Assembly (NCBI RefSeq): GCF_018294505.1 | Contig: NC_057801.1 | Span: 436,334,201 to 436,398,200 of the forward strand | DNA: 64,000 nucleotides | Direction: 5' to 3' | Source of the DNA: Triticum aestivum | Lineage: Eukaryota; Streptophyta; Magnoliopsida; Poales; Poaceae | Shown: positions 42,137-54,334 of the stretch, in pieces | Layout: each line of letters opens with the position of its first letter | How positions within the stretch are numbered: the stretch's first letter is position 1 | Program-made: the position numbers and the translations under genes | Notes under the pieces: model-generated | The model's database searches: none | The model's input: the letters and a program-made list of their open reading frames with translations, nothing else | What the model was told of the DNA's origin: nothing

Positions 42137-43680
42137 TGATGACCCACAAGTATAGGGGATCTATCGTAGTCCTTTCGTTAAGTAAGAGTGTCGAACCCAA
42201 CGAGGAGCAGAAGGAAATGATAAGCGGTTTTCAGCAAGGTATTCTCTGCAAGTACTGAAATAAGTGGTAACAGATAGTTTTGTGATAAGATAAATTGTAA
42301 CAAGCAACAAGTAACAAAAGTAAATAAAGTGCAGCAAGGTGGCCCAATCCTTTTGTAGCAAAGGACAAGCTGGAACAAACTCTTATAATAGGAAAAGCGC
42401 TCCCGAGGATACATGGGAATATCGTCAAGCTAGGTTTCATCACGCTCATATGATTCGCGTTCGGTACTTTGATAATTTGATATGTGGGTGGACCGGTGCT
42501 TGGGTGCTGTTCTTACTTGAACAAACATCCCACTTATGATTAACCTCTATTTTTTTATGATTAACCTCTATTGCAAGCATCCGCAACTACAACAAAAGTA
42601 TTAAGGTAAACCTAACCATAGCATGAAACATATGGATCCAAATCAGCCCCTTACGAAGCAACGCATAAACTAGGGTTTAAGCTTCTGTCACTCTAGCAAC
42701 CCATCATCTACTTATTACTTCCCAATACCTTCCTCTAGGCCCAAATAATGGTGAAGTGTTATGTAGTCGATGTTCACATAACACCACTAGAGGTTAGACA
42801 ACATACATCTTACCAAAATATCGAACGAATACCAAATTCACATGACTACTAATAGCAAGACTTCTCCCTTGTCCTTAGGAACAAACGTAACTACTCACAA
42901 AGCATATTCATGTTCATAATCAGAGGGGATATAATGTGCATAAAGGATCTGAACATATGATCTTCCACCAAATAAACCAACTAGCATCAACTACAAGGAG
43001 TAATCAACACTACTAGCAACCTACTAGCACCAATCCCGGACTTGGAGACAAGAATTGGATACAAGAGATGAACTAGGGTTTGGAGATGAGATGGTGCTGG
43101 TGAAGATGTTGATGGAGATTGCCCTCTCCCGATGAGAGGAGCGTTGGTGATGATGATGATGATGATGATTTCCCCCTCCCGGAGGGAAGTGTCCCCGGCA
43201 GAACAGCTCTGCCGGAGCCCTAGATTGGTTCCGCCAAGGTTCCGCCTCGTGGTGGCGAAGTCTCGTCCCGAAAGGTTGCTTCTTATTTTTTTTCTCATCG
43301 AAAGACTTCATATAGGAGAAGATGGGCATCGGAGAGCCACCAGGGGGGCCACGAGGGAGGGGGCGCGCCCAGGGGGAGGGTCGCGCCCCCCACCCTCGTG
43401 AGCAGGGTGTGGGCCCCCTGGCCTTCATCTTTGGCGACGATTTTTCTTTATTTATTTTAAGATATTCCGTGGAGTTTCAGGACTTTTAGAGTTGCGCAGA
43501 ATAGGTCTCCAATATTTGCTCCTTTTCCAGCCAGAATTCCAGCTACCGACATTCCCCCTCTTCATGGTAAACCTTGTAAAATAAGAGAGAATAGCCATAA
43601 GTATTGTGACATATCGTGAAATAACATCCCATAATGCGATAAATATCGATATAAAAGCATGATGCAAAATGGACGTATCA
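42137..43680 (-). repeat. 5' LTR of element F
   Basis: 1544 bp. It has a local duplication of TTATGATTAACCTCTAT (42534 and 42555) absent from the 3' LTR, and an expanded GAT microsatellite (about 43146-43169). Confidence 0.95.
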
Positions 43681-43954
43681 GTGGCCAACAGCGTTGGGGC
43701 TCAAAAGCAAGGAGTGGGCCTTAGAAGCCCGAAACAAAGGTATGCAACCTAAGGGAATCTCCAACCTCGACCCCCAAATTTGCTCCTACGTTCGTCCACG
43801 GACAGGGGGGCCAGTTCGTGGACACGGATGCGGGAGTCGGCCACCCAACACTACCCACATACAATTCAAACGTTGTTTCAACAAACCAGACGAACTTCAT
43901 GCAAACCGGATGATATGCATACAAATCGGATGGAATATTTACAATTCGGACATA
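43681..43954. other. Unassigned sequence right of F
   Basis: Continues 24558-24933. From about 43746, GGAATCTCCAACCTCGACCC resembles the terminal sequence of a Triticeae class II element with subterminal GGAC/GTCC motifs, but no TIR pair is visible. Confidence 0.3.
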
Positions 43955-44106
43955 TTTTAACTAAAAACTATACCAGACTAAGGTAAAACTGTTGGAAATA
44001 TGCCCTAGAGGCAATAATATTGTATTATTATATTTTTTATGTTTATAATTAAGAGTTTATATTCTATGCTATAACTACTATGATCCTGGAATATGCAATT
44101 TAGTGG
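43955..44106. repeat. Direct repeat copy 1 with start of a copia LTR
   Basis: Matches 44970-45119. It holds TTTTAACTAAAAACTATACC and the LTR start TGTTGGAAATATGCC (43990). Confidence 0.9.
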
Positions 44107-44969
44107 TTTTCCAAAGTCGCCGCCGTGCTAAATTGTTTAATAGAGATGATACCCCTTATATTTCACGGACACACAAACAAGGCAGAGGCTAAAGCTTGTC
44201 TCTTCCACTACACAGGCCAAAGTTTCATCCCTAGGTTCTAATGACTTCCCCCTCCTTTTGTCAACCACCTTCTCACCCATTGTAGGTTCATGGGCCGGCC
44301 CACAGGGGTGTGACGTCCCTATTTTTCCTCATATTGTCTTTTGTCTTTCCTTTTCTCATTTCTTCTTTTGTTTTTTCCTTCTTTAAATTAATTCGAGATT
44401 TCCAAATTTCACAACGTTGTGAAATTTTAAATGCATGTTTGAGAAATCATAGAATGTTTGTGAATTCAAAAAATGTGTGGAAATCATAAAATTTTCATAG
44501 TTTCAAAAAATATTAGTGATCTTGCAAAACTGTTCGCAAATTATAAAAAAATCACAATTTGGAAAAACTGTTGGGAAATAAAACCGTGTTCATGACATTG
44601 AAAAAATAAACGTGTATTCAAAACAAATTCGTGAATCTGGCAAAAATGACCATTAAATTATAAAAAATATTCAAAAAACTCAGAAAATGTGAGTTTGTGG
44701 TCGATGAGATTTTTTTTAAAGTTTTTAAAGTTTCTAAATTGTGTCGTGCAGTGGCAAGCTCATTGCATTGGGTTTTACCATGTCAAATACATTGCGATCA
44801 CGTGGACATCGCGTCATTCATTAGCGATGGTGGGAAGAAAGATAAGTGGCAATATGGCAAGTCACTGTGGGAAAATAGGACGACTCATATGTCAGGATAT
44901 TGAGTCATACTTATTTGGCTAGCGTGTAATTTTTTCTCTCCTGTTGCAACGCACGGGCATGTTTGCTAG
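44107..44969 (+). mobile_element. Helitron-like segment (3' end)
   Basis: The AT-rich 863-bp segment ends GTTGCAACGCACGGGC, a short spacer and CTAG, followed by T, as Helitron 3' ends do (hairpin then CTRR). The bases flanking the two direct repeats form an A^T site (43954/43955). No Rep/helicase. The 5' TC end is not clear. Confidence 0.5.
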
Positions 44970-45119
44970 TTTTAACTAAAAACTATACCAGACTAAGGTA
45001 AAACTATTGGAAATATGCCCTAGAGGCTATAATATTGTATTATTATATTTCCCTCTCTATAATTAAGAGTTTATATTCTATGTATAACTGCTATGATCCT
45101 GGAATATGCAATTCGGTGG
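44970..45119. repeat. Direct repeat copy 2
   Basis: Begins directly after CTAG and repeats 43955-44106 with a few changes; the sequence then continues into the longer copia LTR. Confidence 0.9.
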
Positions 45120-45582
45120 AAAAATCATATGCACGTGTGGAATGATAAACGGTAAAATATGATTCCTAGTCTTCCTTCTAAGACTAGCTCAAGTGTTGTT
45201 GATGATCAGGTTTTCTGGTTCTTAGGATATCTTTAAGTGTAACGATATACTAAAGACAAAATTGAGAATATGACGCTAGAAGAACGATCATATTGAATGG
45301 ACCCAACTTGTTTGTTATACTTTGAAATAATATCGTCTGAAATCAATTGTTATAACATAGAGTGTTAGCATGTGGTTTTGTTCCTTAGACCATGTGAGTA
45401 TCGTAGTTACTTGTTACCGTATGGTGGATTTTGGGGTTGCTCAAATGTCATCTGTAACTAGGTGATCATAAGGACAACTTACAGGTTCATCAGAAAGTTT
45501 GACAACGGACTAGATAGCTCGAGAGTGGGATTTGCTCCTTCGACGATGGATAGATATTCTTAGGGCCCTCTCGGTGTGATGG
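45005..45582 (+). repeat. Partial copia LTR (Angela/BARE/WIS-type), cut by element D
   Basis: Starts TATTGGAAATATGCCCTAGA (TG mutated to TA). It stops where the D LTR begins. The remaining part is expected beyond 64000. Confidence 0.7.
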
Positions 45583-46937
45583 TGATACGTCTCCATCGTA
45601 TCTACTTTTCCTAATGCTTTTGCTCTTGTTTTGGACTCTAATTTGCATGATTTGAATCAAACTAGCCCGGATTGACGTTGTTTTCAACAGAACTACCATG
45701 GTGTTGTTTTTGTGTAGAAATAAAAGTTCCCAGAATTGGACGAAACTTTTTGGAGAAACAAGACCCACGAGGGGGGCGGCCGCCCACAAGGCACCTGGGC
45801 GTGCCACCCCCCTCTGGCACGCCCTGGTAGGTAGTGGGGCCCACGAGGCCCCTCTGACCCTAATTCCGACGCTATAAAATCCTTTTTTTCCAGAAAAAAT
45901 AGGAGAGGAAGTTTCATTGCATTTTACGATATGGAGCCGTCGCCACCTCCTATTCTTCATCGGAGGCCAGATCAGGAGCCCGTTCGGGGCTCCGGAGAGG
46001 CGGATCTTCGATTTTCATCATCACCAACCATCCTCCATCACCAATTCCATGATGCTCCCCATCGGGAGTGTGTAATTCCTTCGTAGGCTCGCTGGTCAGT
46101 GAGGAGTTGGATGAGATTCATCATGTAATCAAGTTAGTTTTGTTAGGGCTTGGTCCCTAGTATCCACTATGTTATGAGATTGATGTTGCTATGACTTTGC
46201 TATGCTTAATGCTTGTCATTAGGGCCCGAGTGCCATGATTTCAGATCTGAACCATTTATGTTTTCACCATTATATCTATGTTTGAGATCCCACATTGCAA
46301 GTTATATGAACCTATTACGTGTTATGATTCGTAAACCCCAGGGTGTCAGTAATTGGGATACTTTCCGGTGATGACCGTAGTTTGAGGAGTTCATCTGTTC
46401 ACTATGTGTTAATGATTTATTCTGGTTCTCTATTAAAAGGAGGCCCTAATATCTCTCAGTTTCCTTATGGACCCCGCTGCCACGGGAGGGTAGGACAAAA
46501 GATGCATGCAAGTTCTTTTCCATAAGCACACATATGACTATTTACGGAATACACGCCTACATTATATTTATAAACTGGAGCTAGTTCCGTGTCGCCCTAG
46601 GTTATCACTGTTATATGATGAATATTATCCAACATAATCACCGATCCAATGCCTACCAGCTTTTCACATATTGTTCTTGCTAAGTTACTATTGATATTGC
46701 TACTGTTACTATTGTTACCGTTACCACTGCTATTATCACCACTACTATCAAACTATCATACTACTGTGTTACTGATCACCTTGCTACAGATATTTAATCT
46801 TCAGGTGTGGTTGAATTGACAACTCAATTGCTAATACTTACAAATATTCTTTGGCTCCCCTTGTGTCGAATCTATAAATTTGGGTTGAATACTCTACCCT
46901 TGAAAACTGTTGTGATCCCTATAATTGTGGGTTATCA
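45583..46937 (+). repeat. 5' LTR of element D
   Basis: 1355 bp, starts TGATACGTCTCCATCGTATC and ends GTGGGTTATCA. Contains a degenerate ACT/ATT trinucleotide-rich stretch (46680-46760). Confidence 0.9.
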
Positions 46938-46947
46938 AGACCTTTTT

Positions 46948-46965
46948 TGGCGCTGTTGCCGGGGA
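46948..46965 (+). other. Primer-binding site of D (tRNA-Asp type)
   Basis: TGGCGCTGTTGCCGGGGA, one mismatch to the tRNA-Asp complement. Confidence 0.85.
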
Positions 46966-47012
46966 GCATAGCTATATTTGTCGAGTAACTTGGGATTTAT
47001 ATCTATTTATCA

Positions 47013-47260
47013 CTATGAAAAATCTGAAAGATACCAGAACCAAGATTTTTCCCTCTAAGACGAGGGGAGGTAAGAAACTGCCATCTAGCTCTCTACTTAA
47101 TTCACCTTCTATTTTGAATAAACTTGCAACACCACCACCTGCTACTAATTCTGATATGTCACAAGCTATTGATGATGCTACTTCTGCTATGAATGATGCA
47201 TATGATTATGCTAGTACCTTGGTTGATGATAATGTGCCACTAGGTGAATTTCTTGATGAA
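47013..47260 (+). pseudogene. gag N-terminus of element D (truncated by E)
   Basis: The ATG at 47013 (MKNLKDTRTKIFPSKTRGGK) opens a frame that runs to the E insertion point at 47260/47261; three bases into E it meets a TGA. 82 residues, no domain yet. Related Athila-like Gag proteins begin with a similar basic Ser-rich part. Confidence 0.6.
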
Positions 47261-48814
47261 TGATACGTCTCCAACGTATCTATAATTTTTTATTATTCCA
47301 TGCTATTATATTACCCCTTTTGGATGTTTATGGGCTTTATTTTACACATTTATATCATTTTTGGGACTAACCTACTAACCGGAGGCCCAGCCTGTATTTC
47401 TGTTTTTTTGCCTATTTCAGTATTTCGAAGAAAAGGAATATCAAACGGAGTCCAAACGAAATGAAACCTTCGGGAGCGTGATTTTTGGAATGAACATGAT
47501 CCAGAGGACTTGTAGTGCAAGCCAAGAAGCAGCCGAGGTGGCCACAAGATAGGAGGGCGCGCCCCCTGTCTTGTGGTCCCCTCGGGCGGCCACCGACGTA
47601 CTTCTTACTCCTATATATACCTACGTACCCCGAAAACATCCAGGGAGCCAACGAAACACAATTTCCACAGCTGTAACCTTCTGTATCCGCGAGATCCCAT
47701 CTTGTAGCCTTCGCCGGCGCTCCGCCGGAGGGGGAATCAACCATGGAGGGCTTCTACATCAACACCATAGCCCCTACGATGAGTTGTGAGTAGTTTACCA
47801 CAGACCTTCGGGTCCATAGTTATTAGCTAGATGGATTCTTCTCTCTTTTTGGATCTCAATAAAATGTTCTCCCCCTCTCTTGTGGAGATCTATTCGATGT
47901 AAACTCTTTTTGCGGTGTGTTTGTCGAGATCCGATGAATTGTGGGTTTATGATCAAGTTTATCTATGAGAAATATTTGAATCTGCTCTGAATTCTTTTAT
48001 GTATGATTGAGTTATCTTTGCAAGTCTCTTTGAATTATCAGTTTGGTTTGGCCTACTAGATTGATCTTTCTAGCCATGGGAGGAGTGCTTAGCTTTGGGT
48101 TCAATCTTGCGGTGTCCTTTCCCAGTGACAGCAGGGGCAGCAAGGCACGTATTGTATTGTTTCCATCGAGGATAAAAAGATGGGGTTTATATCATATTGA
48201 TTGAGTTTATCCCTCTACATCATGTCATCTTTCTTAATGTGTTACTCTGTTCTTTATGAACTTAATACTCTAGATGCAGGCAGAAGTCGGTCGATGTGTG
48301 GAGTAATAGTAGTAGATGCAGGCAGGAGTCGGTCTACTTGTTGCGGACGTGATGCCTATATACATGATCATGCCTAGATAATCTCATAATTATTCGCTTT
48401 TCTATCAATTGCTCGACAGTAATTTGTTCACCCATCGTAATACTTATGCTATCTTGAGAGAAGCCACTAGTGAAACCTATGGCCCCCGGGGCTATCTTTT
48501 ATCATAAGCTTTCAATCTAGTTTTATTTGCATCTTTACTTTTTGCATCTATATTATAAAATACCAAAAATATATTTATCTTATCATCTTATCTCTATCAG
48601 ATCTCACTTTCGCAAGTGGCCGTGAAGGGATTGACAACCCCTTTATAGCGTTGTTTGCGAGTTCTTTGTTTGTTTGTGTAGGTGTGTGGGACTTTTGAGG
48701 AGCCTCCGACTGGATTGATACATTGGTTCACAAAAACTGAGGGAAATACTTACGCTACTTTGCTGCATCACCCTTTCCTCTTCAAGGAAAACCAACGCAA
48801 GCCCAACACGTAGC
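47261..48814 (+). repeat. 5' LTR of element E
   Basis: 1554 bp, TGATACGTCT...CACGTAGCA. TATA-like CTATATATAC at 47611-47620. Confidence 0.92.
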
Positions 48815-48826
48815 AAGAAGGATTTC

Positions 48827-48844
48827 TGGCACCATTGCCGGGGA
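48827..48844 (+). other. Primer-binding site of E (degenerate tRNA-Asp type)
   Basis: TGGCACCATTGCCGGGGA, two mismatches to the tRNA-Asp complement, both G:C to A:T. Confidence 0.75.
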
Positions 48845-49049
48845 GGTCTTTGCTCAAGTCAGGACATACAAAGTACCCATCACAAACTCATCTCCCTCGC
48901 ATTTACATTATTTGCCATTTGCCTCTCGTTTTCCTCTCCCCCACTTCACCCTTGTCGTTTTATTTGCCCTCTCTTTCCCAATCCTCTCTTCTTCTCCTCT
49001 ATTTCGCTTGCCTTTTTCTGTTTGCTTGTGTGTTGGATTACTTGTTTCC

Positions 49050-51092
49050 ATGACGCAAGATAATACCAAGTTGTGTGATTTCTCCAATACCAATAATAAT
49101 GATTTCCTTAGTACTCTGATTGCTCCTCTTAATGATGTTGAGTCTTGTGAAATCAATACTGCTTTGCTGGAACTTGTTATGAAAGATCAATTCGCCGGCC
49201 TTCCTAGTGAAGATGCCACTACTCATCTAAACAACTTTTTTGATTTGTGTGATATGCAAAAGAAGAAAGATACAGATAATGATATTGTTCAATTGAAGTT
49301 ATTTCCGTTTTCACTTAGAGATCGTGCTAAAGTTTGGTTTTCGTCTTTGCCTAAAAATAGTATTGACTCTTGGAACAAGTGCAAAGATGCTTTTATCTCT
49401 AAGTATTTTCCTCCCGCTAAGATTATCACTCTTAGGAACGATATTATGAATTTTAAACAACTTGATCATGAGAATGTTGCCCAATCTTGGGAAAGAATGA
49501 AATTGATGATTCGCAATTGCCCTACTCATGGTTTGAATTTATGGATGATCATACAAAAAATTTATGCCGGTTTGAACTTTGCTTCTAGAAATCTTTTAGA
49601 TTCGGCCACGGGAGGCACGTTTATGGAAATCAAGTTAGGAGATGCTACAAAACTTCTTGATACTATTATGGCTAATTATTCTCAATGGCACACAGAAAGA
49701 TCTTCTAGTAAAAAAAGTGCATGCTATAGAAGAAATCAATGTTTTGAGTGCAAAGATGGATGAGCTTATGAAGTTGTTTGCTACTAAAAATACTCCTCTT
49801 GATCCCAATGATATGCCTTTGTCTACTTTTATTGAGAATAATAATGACTCTATGGATGTGAATTTTGTTGGTAGGAATAGTTTCGGTAACAATGCTTATA
49901 GAGGAAACTTTCATTCTAGACCGTTCCCTAGTAATTCATCTAATAATTATGGAAATTCCTACAATAATTCTTATGGTAATTTTAATAATATGCCCTCTGA
50001 TTTTGAGAATAGTGTGAAGAATTTATGTTTTCTCAAAAGAATTTTAATGCTTTGCTTGAAGAAAAATTGCTCAAAGTTGATGATTTGGCTTGAAACATTG
50101 ATAGACTTTTGCTTGATGTTGATTCTCTTAAACTTAGATCTACTCCTCCTAAGCATGATATCAATGAGTATCTCAAAGCCATGAGAATTTCCATTGATGA
50201 GTGCAAGGAAAGAACCGCTAGATTGTGTGTTAAGAAAGATTGCTTTGTAAAGGCGTGTTCTTCTAGTTTCCATGAAAATAATGATGAAGATCTTAAAGTT
50301 ATTGATGTGTCTCCTATTAGATCTTTGTTTTGCAATATGAATCTTGATAATAATGGGACTGGAGATGAGTCAACTTTAGTTAGAAGGCGTCCCAAGAATT
50401 CGGAGTTTTTAGATCTTGATGCTAAATTTGGTAAAAGTGGGATCGGAGAAGTCATGACTTTAAATAGTATTGAACCCACTATCTCGGATTTCAAGGAATT
50501 TGATTATGATAATTGTTCTTTAGAAGGTTGTATTTCCTTGTTGCAATCCGTTGTTAATTCTCCTCATGCTTATAGTCAAAATAAAGCTTTTACCAAACAT
50601 ATCGTTGATGCATTGATGCAATCTTATGATGAAAAACTTAATTTGGAAGTTTCTATACCTAGAAAACTTAATGATGAGTGGGAACCTACTATAAAGATTA
50701 GAATTAAAGATCCTGAGTGTTTTGCTTTGTGTGATTTGGGTGCTAGTGTTTCCATGATTCCGAAAACTTTATGTGATATTCTAGGTTTCCATGATCTTGA
50801 TGATTGCTCTTTAAATTTGCACCTTGCGGATTCCACCATTAAAAAGCCAATGGGAAGGATCAATGATGTTCTCATTGTTGCAAACAGAAATTTGGTGCCC
50901 GTAGATTTTATCGTTCTTGATATATATTGCAATCTTTCTTGCCCTATTATTCTTGGTAGACCTTTCCTTAGAACGATTGGTGCGATTATTGATATGAAGG
51001 AAGGGAATATTAGATTCCAATTTCCATTAAAGAAAGGCATGGAGCACTTTCCAAGAAAGAAAGTCAAATTACCTTATGAATCTATCATGTGA
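49050..51092 (+). pseudogene. gag: gag-protease of element E
   Basis: Start at 49050 (MTQDNTKLCDFSN); an in-frame extension to 48912 is leader-like and unlikely. The capsid shows LKLFPFSLRDRAKVWFSSLP and VAQSWERMKLMIRNCPTHGL. A frameshift near 49710 (run of A) moves the frame; an Asn/Gly/Tyr-rich part follows, then a further slip near 50025 and a TGA at about 50091. From 50109 the frame is open to 51092 and holds the protease: active site ALCDLGASVSMIP (D-L-G), then CPIILGRPFLRTIGA. It ends in TGA with no RT. In this family Gag-Pro would form particles that borrow polymerase. Confidence 0.85.
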
Positions 51093-54029
51093 GCTACTTA
51101 TGAAATGAGTGCCAAAGATGGCACTACTTAGATCTATCTTCGCTTTTATGCCTAGCTAGGGGCATTAAACGATAGCGCTAGTCGGGAGGCAACTCAATTT
51201 TATTGTGTTTTTTGTTTTTGTTCCTGTTTAGTAATAAATTTTGCATATACCTTCTATTTATATGTGTTTTTATCTTTTAATTAGTGTTTGTGCCAAGTAG
51301 AACCTATAGGATAACCTACGATGATAGTTGATTTGATTCTGCTGAAAAACAGAAACTTTCGGCGGACGAAATTAGTTTTGTTAAATCACAAAAACGTGCT
51401 TTTGCGTTGATTCTTTTTGCTACTGATCAATAGACAAATTTTCCAAGACTTTCTATTTTGGTAGGATTTTTAGAGTTCCATAAGTTTGCGTTAGTTACAG
51501 ATTTCTACAGACTGTTCTGTTTTTGACAGATTCTGTTTTTCGTGTGTTGTTTGCTTATTTTCATGCATCTATGGCTAGTAAAATAGTTTATAAACCATAG
51601 AGAAGTTGGAATACAATAGGTTTAACACCAAAATAAATAAAGAATGAGTTCATTACAGTACCTTATGTGGTGGTTTTGTTTTCTTTCACTAACGGAGCTT
51701 ATAAGATTTCCTGTTGAGTTTTGTGTTGTGAAGTTTTCAAGTTTTGGGTAAAGCTTTGATGGACTATGGAACAAGGAGTGGCAAAAGCCTAAGCTTGGGG
51801 ATGCCCAAGGAACCCCAAGATATTCAAGAATAGCCAAAAGCCTAAGCTTGGGGATGCCCTGGGAAGGCATCCCCTCTTTCGTCTTCGTTCATTGGTAACT
51901 TTACTTGGAGCTATATTTTTATTCGCCACATGTTATGTGTTTTGCTTGGAGCGTCGTGTATTATATTAGTCTTTTCTTTTTAGTTTACCACAATCATCCT
52001 TGCTGTACACACCTTTTGGGAGAAGCCTACTCGATTAGAATTTGCTAGAATACTCTATGTGCTTCACTTATATCTTTTGAGCTTGATAGTTTTTGCTCTA
52101 GTGCTTCACTTATATCTTTTAGAGCATGGTGGTGTCTTAATTTTGTAGAAATTGCTAGTCTCTCATGCTTCACTTGTATTATTTTGATAGTCTTTTAGAA
52201 CAGAATGGTATTTGCTATGGTTATAAATTGGTCCTACAATGGTAGGCATCCAAGTTGGTTATAATAAAAACTATCATAGGAAGTGAATTGGATGCTATGA
52301 TCAATTTGATACTTGATAATTGTTTTGAGATATGGAGGTAGTGATATTAAAGTCATGCTAGTTGGGTGATTATGAATTTAAAGAATGCTTGTGTTGTAGC
52401 ATGCACGTATGGTTAAAGTTGTATAACAAATTTGAAACATGAAGTGTACCTGGCTTGTGCATCCTTATGAGTGGCGGTCGGGGACGAGCGATGGTCTTTT
52501 CCTACCAATCTATCCCTCTAGGAGCATGCGCGTAGTGCTTGATTTTTGATGACTTCTAAATTTTTGCAATAAGTATATGAGTTCTTATGACTAATGTTTA
52601 GTCCATGGATATACGCACTTTTACCTTTCCATCATTGCTAGCCTCTTCGGTACCGTGCATTGCCCTTTCTCACCTTGAGAGTTGGTTCAAACTTCGCCGG
52701 TGCATCCAAACCCCGTGATACGATACGCTCTATCACACATAAACCTCCTTATATCTTCCTCAAAACAGCCACCATACCTACCTATTATGGCATTTCCATA
52801 GCCATTCTGAGATATATTGTCATGCAACTTTCCACCGTTCCATTCATCGTCATGACATACATTACTTTTGTCATATTGCCATTGCATGATCATGTAGTTG
52901 ACATTGTATTTGTGGCAAAGCCACCATGCATTATTTTTCATACATGTCACTTTTGATTCATTGCACCATCCCGGTACACCACCTGAGGCATTCATATAGA
53001 GTCATATCTTGTTCTAGTTTCGAGTTGTAATTCATATGTTGTAATCAATGGAAGTATGATGATCATCATTATTAGAGCATTGCCCAAAAAGAAAAAAAAG
53101 AAAGGCCAAAAGAAAAAAAGGCCAAAAGAAAAAAGAAAAAGAAAAAAAGGAAAAAAAAAAGAAAATAAAAAAAGAAAAAAGAAAATAAATAAAAGGGGCA
53201 ATGTTACTATCTCTTTTTCCACACTTGTGCTTCAAAGTAGCACATTGTTCTTCATGTAGTGAGTCTCCTATATTGTGCTTCAAAGTAGCACCATGTTTTT
53301 CATATAGTGAATCTCATATGTTGTCACTTTCATATACTAGTGTGAATTTTTCATTATAGAACTTGGCTTGTATATTCCTACAATGGGCTTCCTCAAATGC
53401 CCTAGGTCTTCGTGAGCAAGCAAGTTGGATGCACACCCACTAGTTTTCTTTTGTTGAGCATTCATTTATAGCTCTAGTGCATCCGTTGCATGGCAATCCC
53501 TACTCCTGATGTTGACATCAATTGATGGGCATCTCCATAGCCCGTTGATTATCCTCGTCAATGTGAGACTTTCTCCTTTTTTGTCTTCTCCACACAATCC
53601 CCATCATCATATTCTATTCCACCCATAGTGCTATATCCATGGCTCACACTCATGTATTGCGTGAAGGTTGAAAAAGTTTGAGATTATTTAAGTACGAAAC
53701 AATTGCTTGGCTTGTCATCGGGGGTATAGAAGTTGGGAACATCTTTGTGTGACGAAATGAATCATAGCCTAACTATATGATTTTGTAGGGGTGAACTTTC
53801 TTTAGCCATGTTATTTTGAGAAGACATGATTGCTTTGATTAGTATGCTTGAAGTGTTACTATTTCTTTTATCAATATGAACTTTTATTTTGAATCATTTG
53901 GATCTGAGCATTCATGCCACAATAAAGAAAATTACATTGAGAATTATGCTAGGTAGCATTCCACATCAAAAATTCTGTTTTTATCATTTACCTACTCGAG
54001 GACGAGCAGGAATTAAGCTTGGGGATGCT
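51093..54029. other. 3' non-coding region of element E
   Basis: About 2.9 kb with no supported ORF. It contains a 25-bp direct repeat with AAGCTTGGGGATGCCC (51782-51806 and 51835-51859), resembling the true polypurine tract at 54015-54028, and an A/G-rich tract at 53083-53195. A GCACTTTGCTTGG-like and CACTTATATC repeat pair lies around 52065 and 52107. Confidence 0.65.
53083..53195. repeat. Oligopurine tract (A-rich with GGCC interruptions)
   Basis: Almost pure A and G with AGGCCAAAAGAAAA repeated at its start. Low complexity; the opposite strand yields spurious Phe-rich frames. Confidence 0.9.
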
Positions 54030-54334
54030 TGATACGTCTCCAACTTATCTATATTTTTTTATTGTTCCATGCTATTATATTACCCCTTTTGGATGTTTAT
54101 GGGCTTTATTTTACAAATTTATATAATGTTTGGGACTAACCTACTAACCGGAGGCCCGGCCCGAATTGCTGTTTTTTTTTGCCTATTTCAGTATTTCGAA
54201 GAAAAGGAATATCAAACAGAGTCCAAATGGAATGAAACCTTCAGGAGCGTGATTTTTGGAACGAACATGATCCAGAGGATTTGGAGTGCAAGCCAAGAAG
54301 CAGCCAAGGCGGCCACGAGATAGGAGGGCGCGCC
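54030..54334 (+). repeat. 3' LTR of element E, partial
   Basis: Aligns with 47261-47565; stops at GCGCGCC where B begins. Confidence 0.9.

Larger units (their letters stand above)
24934..43680 (-). mobile_element. Gypsy LTR retrotransposon F (Athila-like, minus strand), split by element G
   Basis: LTRs at 42137-43680 (5') and 24934-26453 (3'), perfect 5-bp target duplication GTGGC (24929-24933 and 43681-43685). On the minus strand: 5' LTR, tRNA-Asp-type primer site, gag-protease, RT, [element G], RNase H, integrase, long 3' non-coding region, polypurine tract, 3' LTR. All pol domains are recognisable, so the family is autonomous, but this copy has several stops and a frameshift. Without G it is about 9.9 kb. 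The LTR type (TGATACGTCCATTTTGCATC) belongs to the abundant WHAM/Sabrina-like Triticeae group; exact name unverified. Confidence 0.95.
45583..47260 (+). mobile_element. Gypsy element D (Athila-like), 5' part, cut by element E
   Basis: 5' LTR 45583-46937, primer site, start of gag, then the E LTR. Predicted target duplication GATGG (45578-45582). The LTR end is homologous to the LTR remnant of element C (61810-61907, opposite strand). The remainder should lie right of the window. Confidence 0.85.
47261..54334 (+). mobile_element. Gypsy element E (Athila-like, gag-protease only), cut by element B
   Basis: 5' LTR 47261-48814, primer site, gag-protease (broken), 2.9 kb non-coding, polypurine tract AAGCTTGGGGATGC, partial 3' LTR 54030-54334. 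No RT or integrase anywhere in the 5.2-kb interior, so it is non-autonomous by structure. Predicted target duplication ATGAA (47256-47260). LTR start TGATACGTCTCCAACGTATC. Confidence 0.92.

Noticed and set aside
48912..49049. Signal-peptide-like N-terminal extension of the E gag
   Set aside because: The hydrophobic leader is an in-frame upstream stretch; Gag proteins of this group start at the MTQDN-type Met.
52992..53283. Phe-rich membrane-protein-like minus-strand ORFs
   Set aside because: They translate the complement of an A/G-rich tract; low-complexity artefact.
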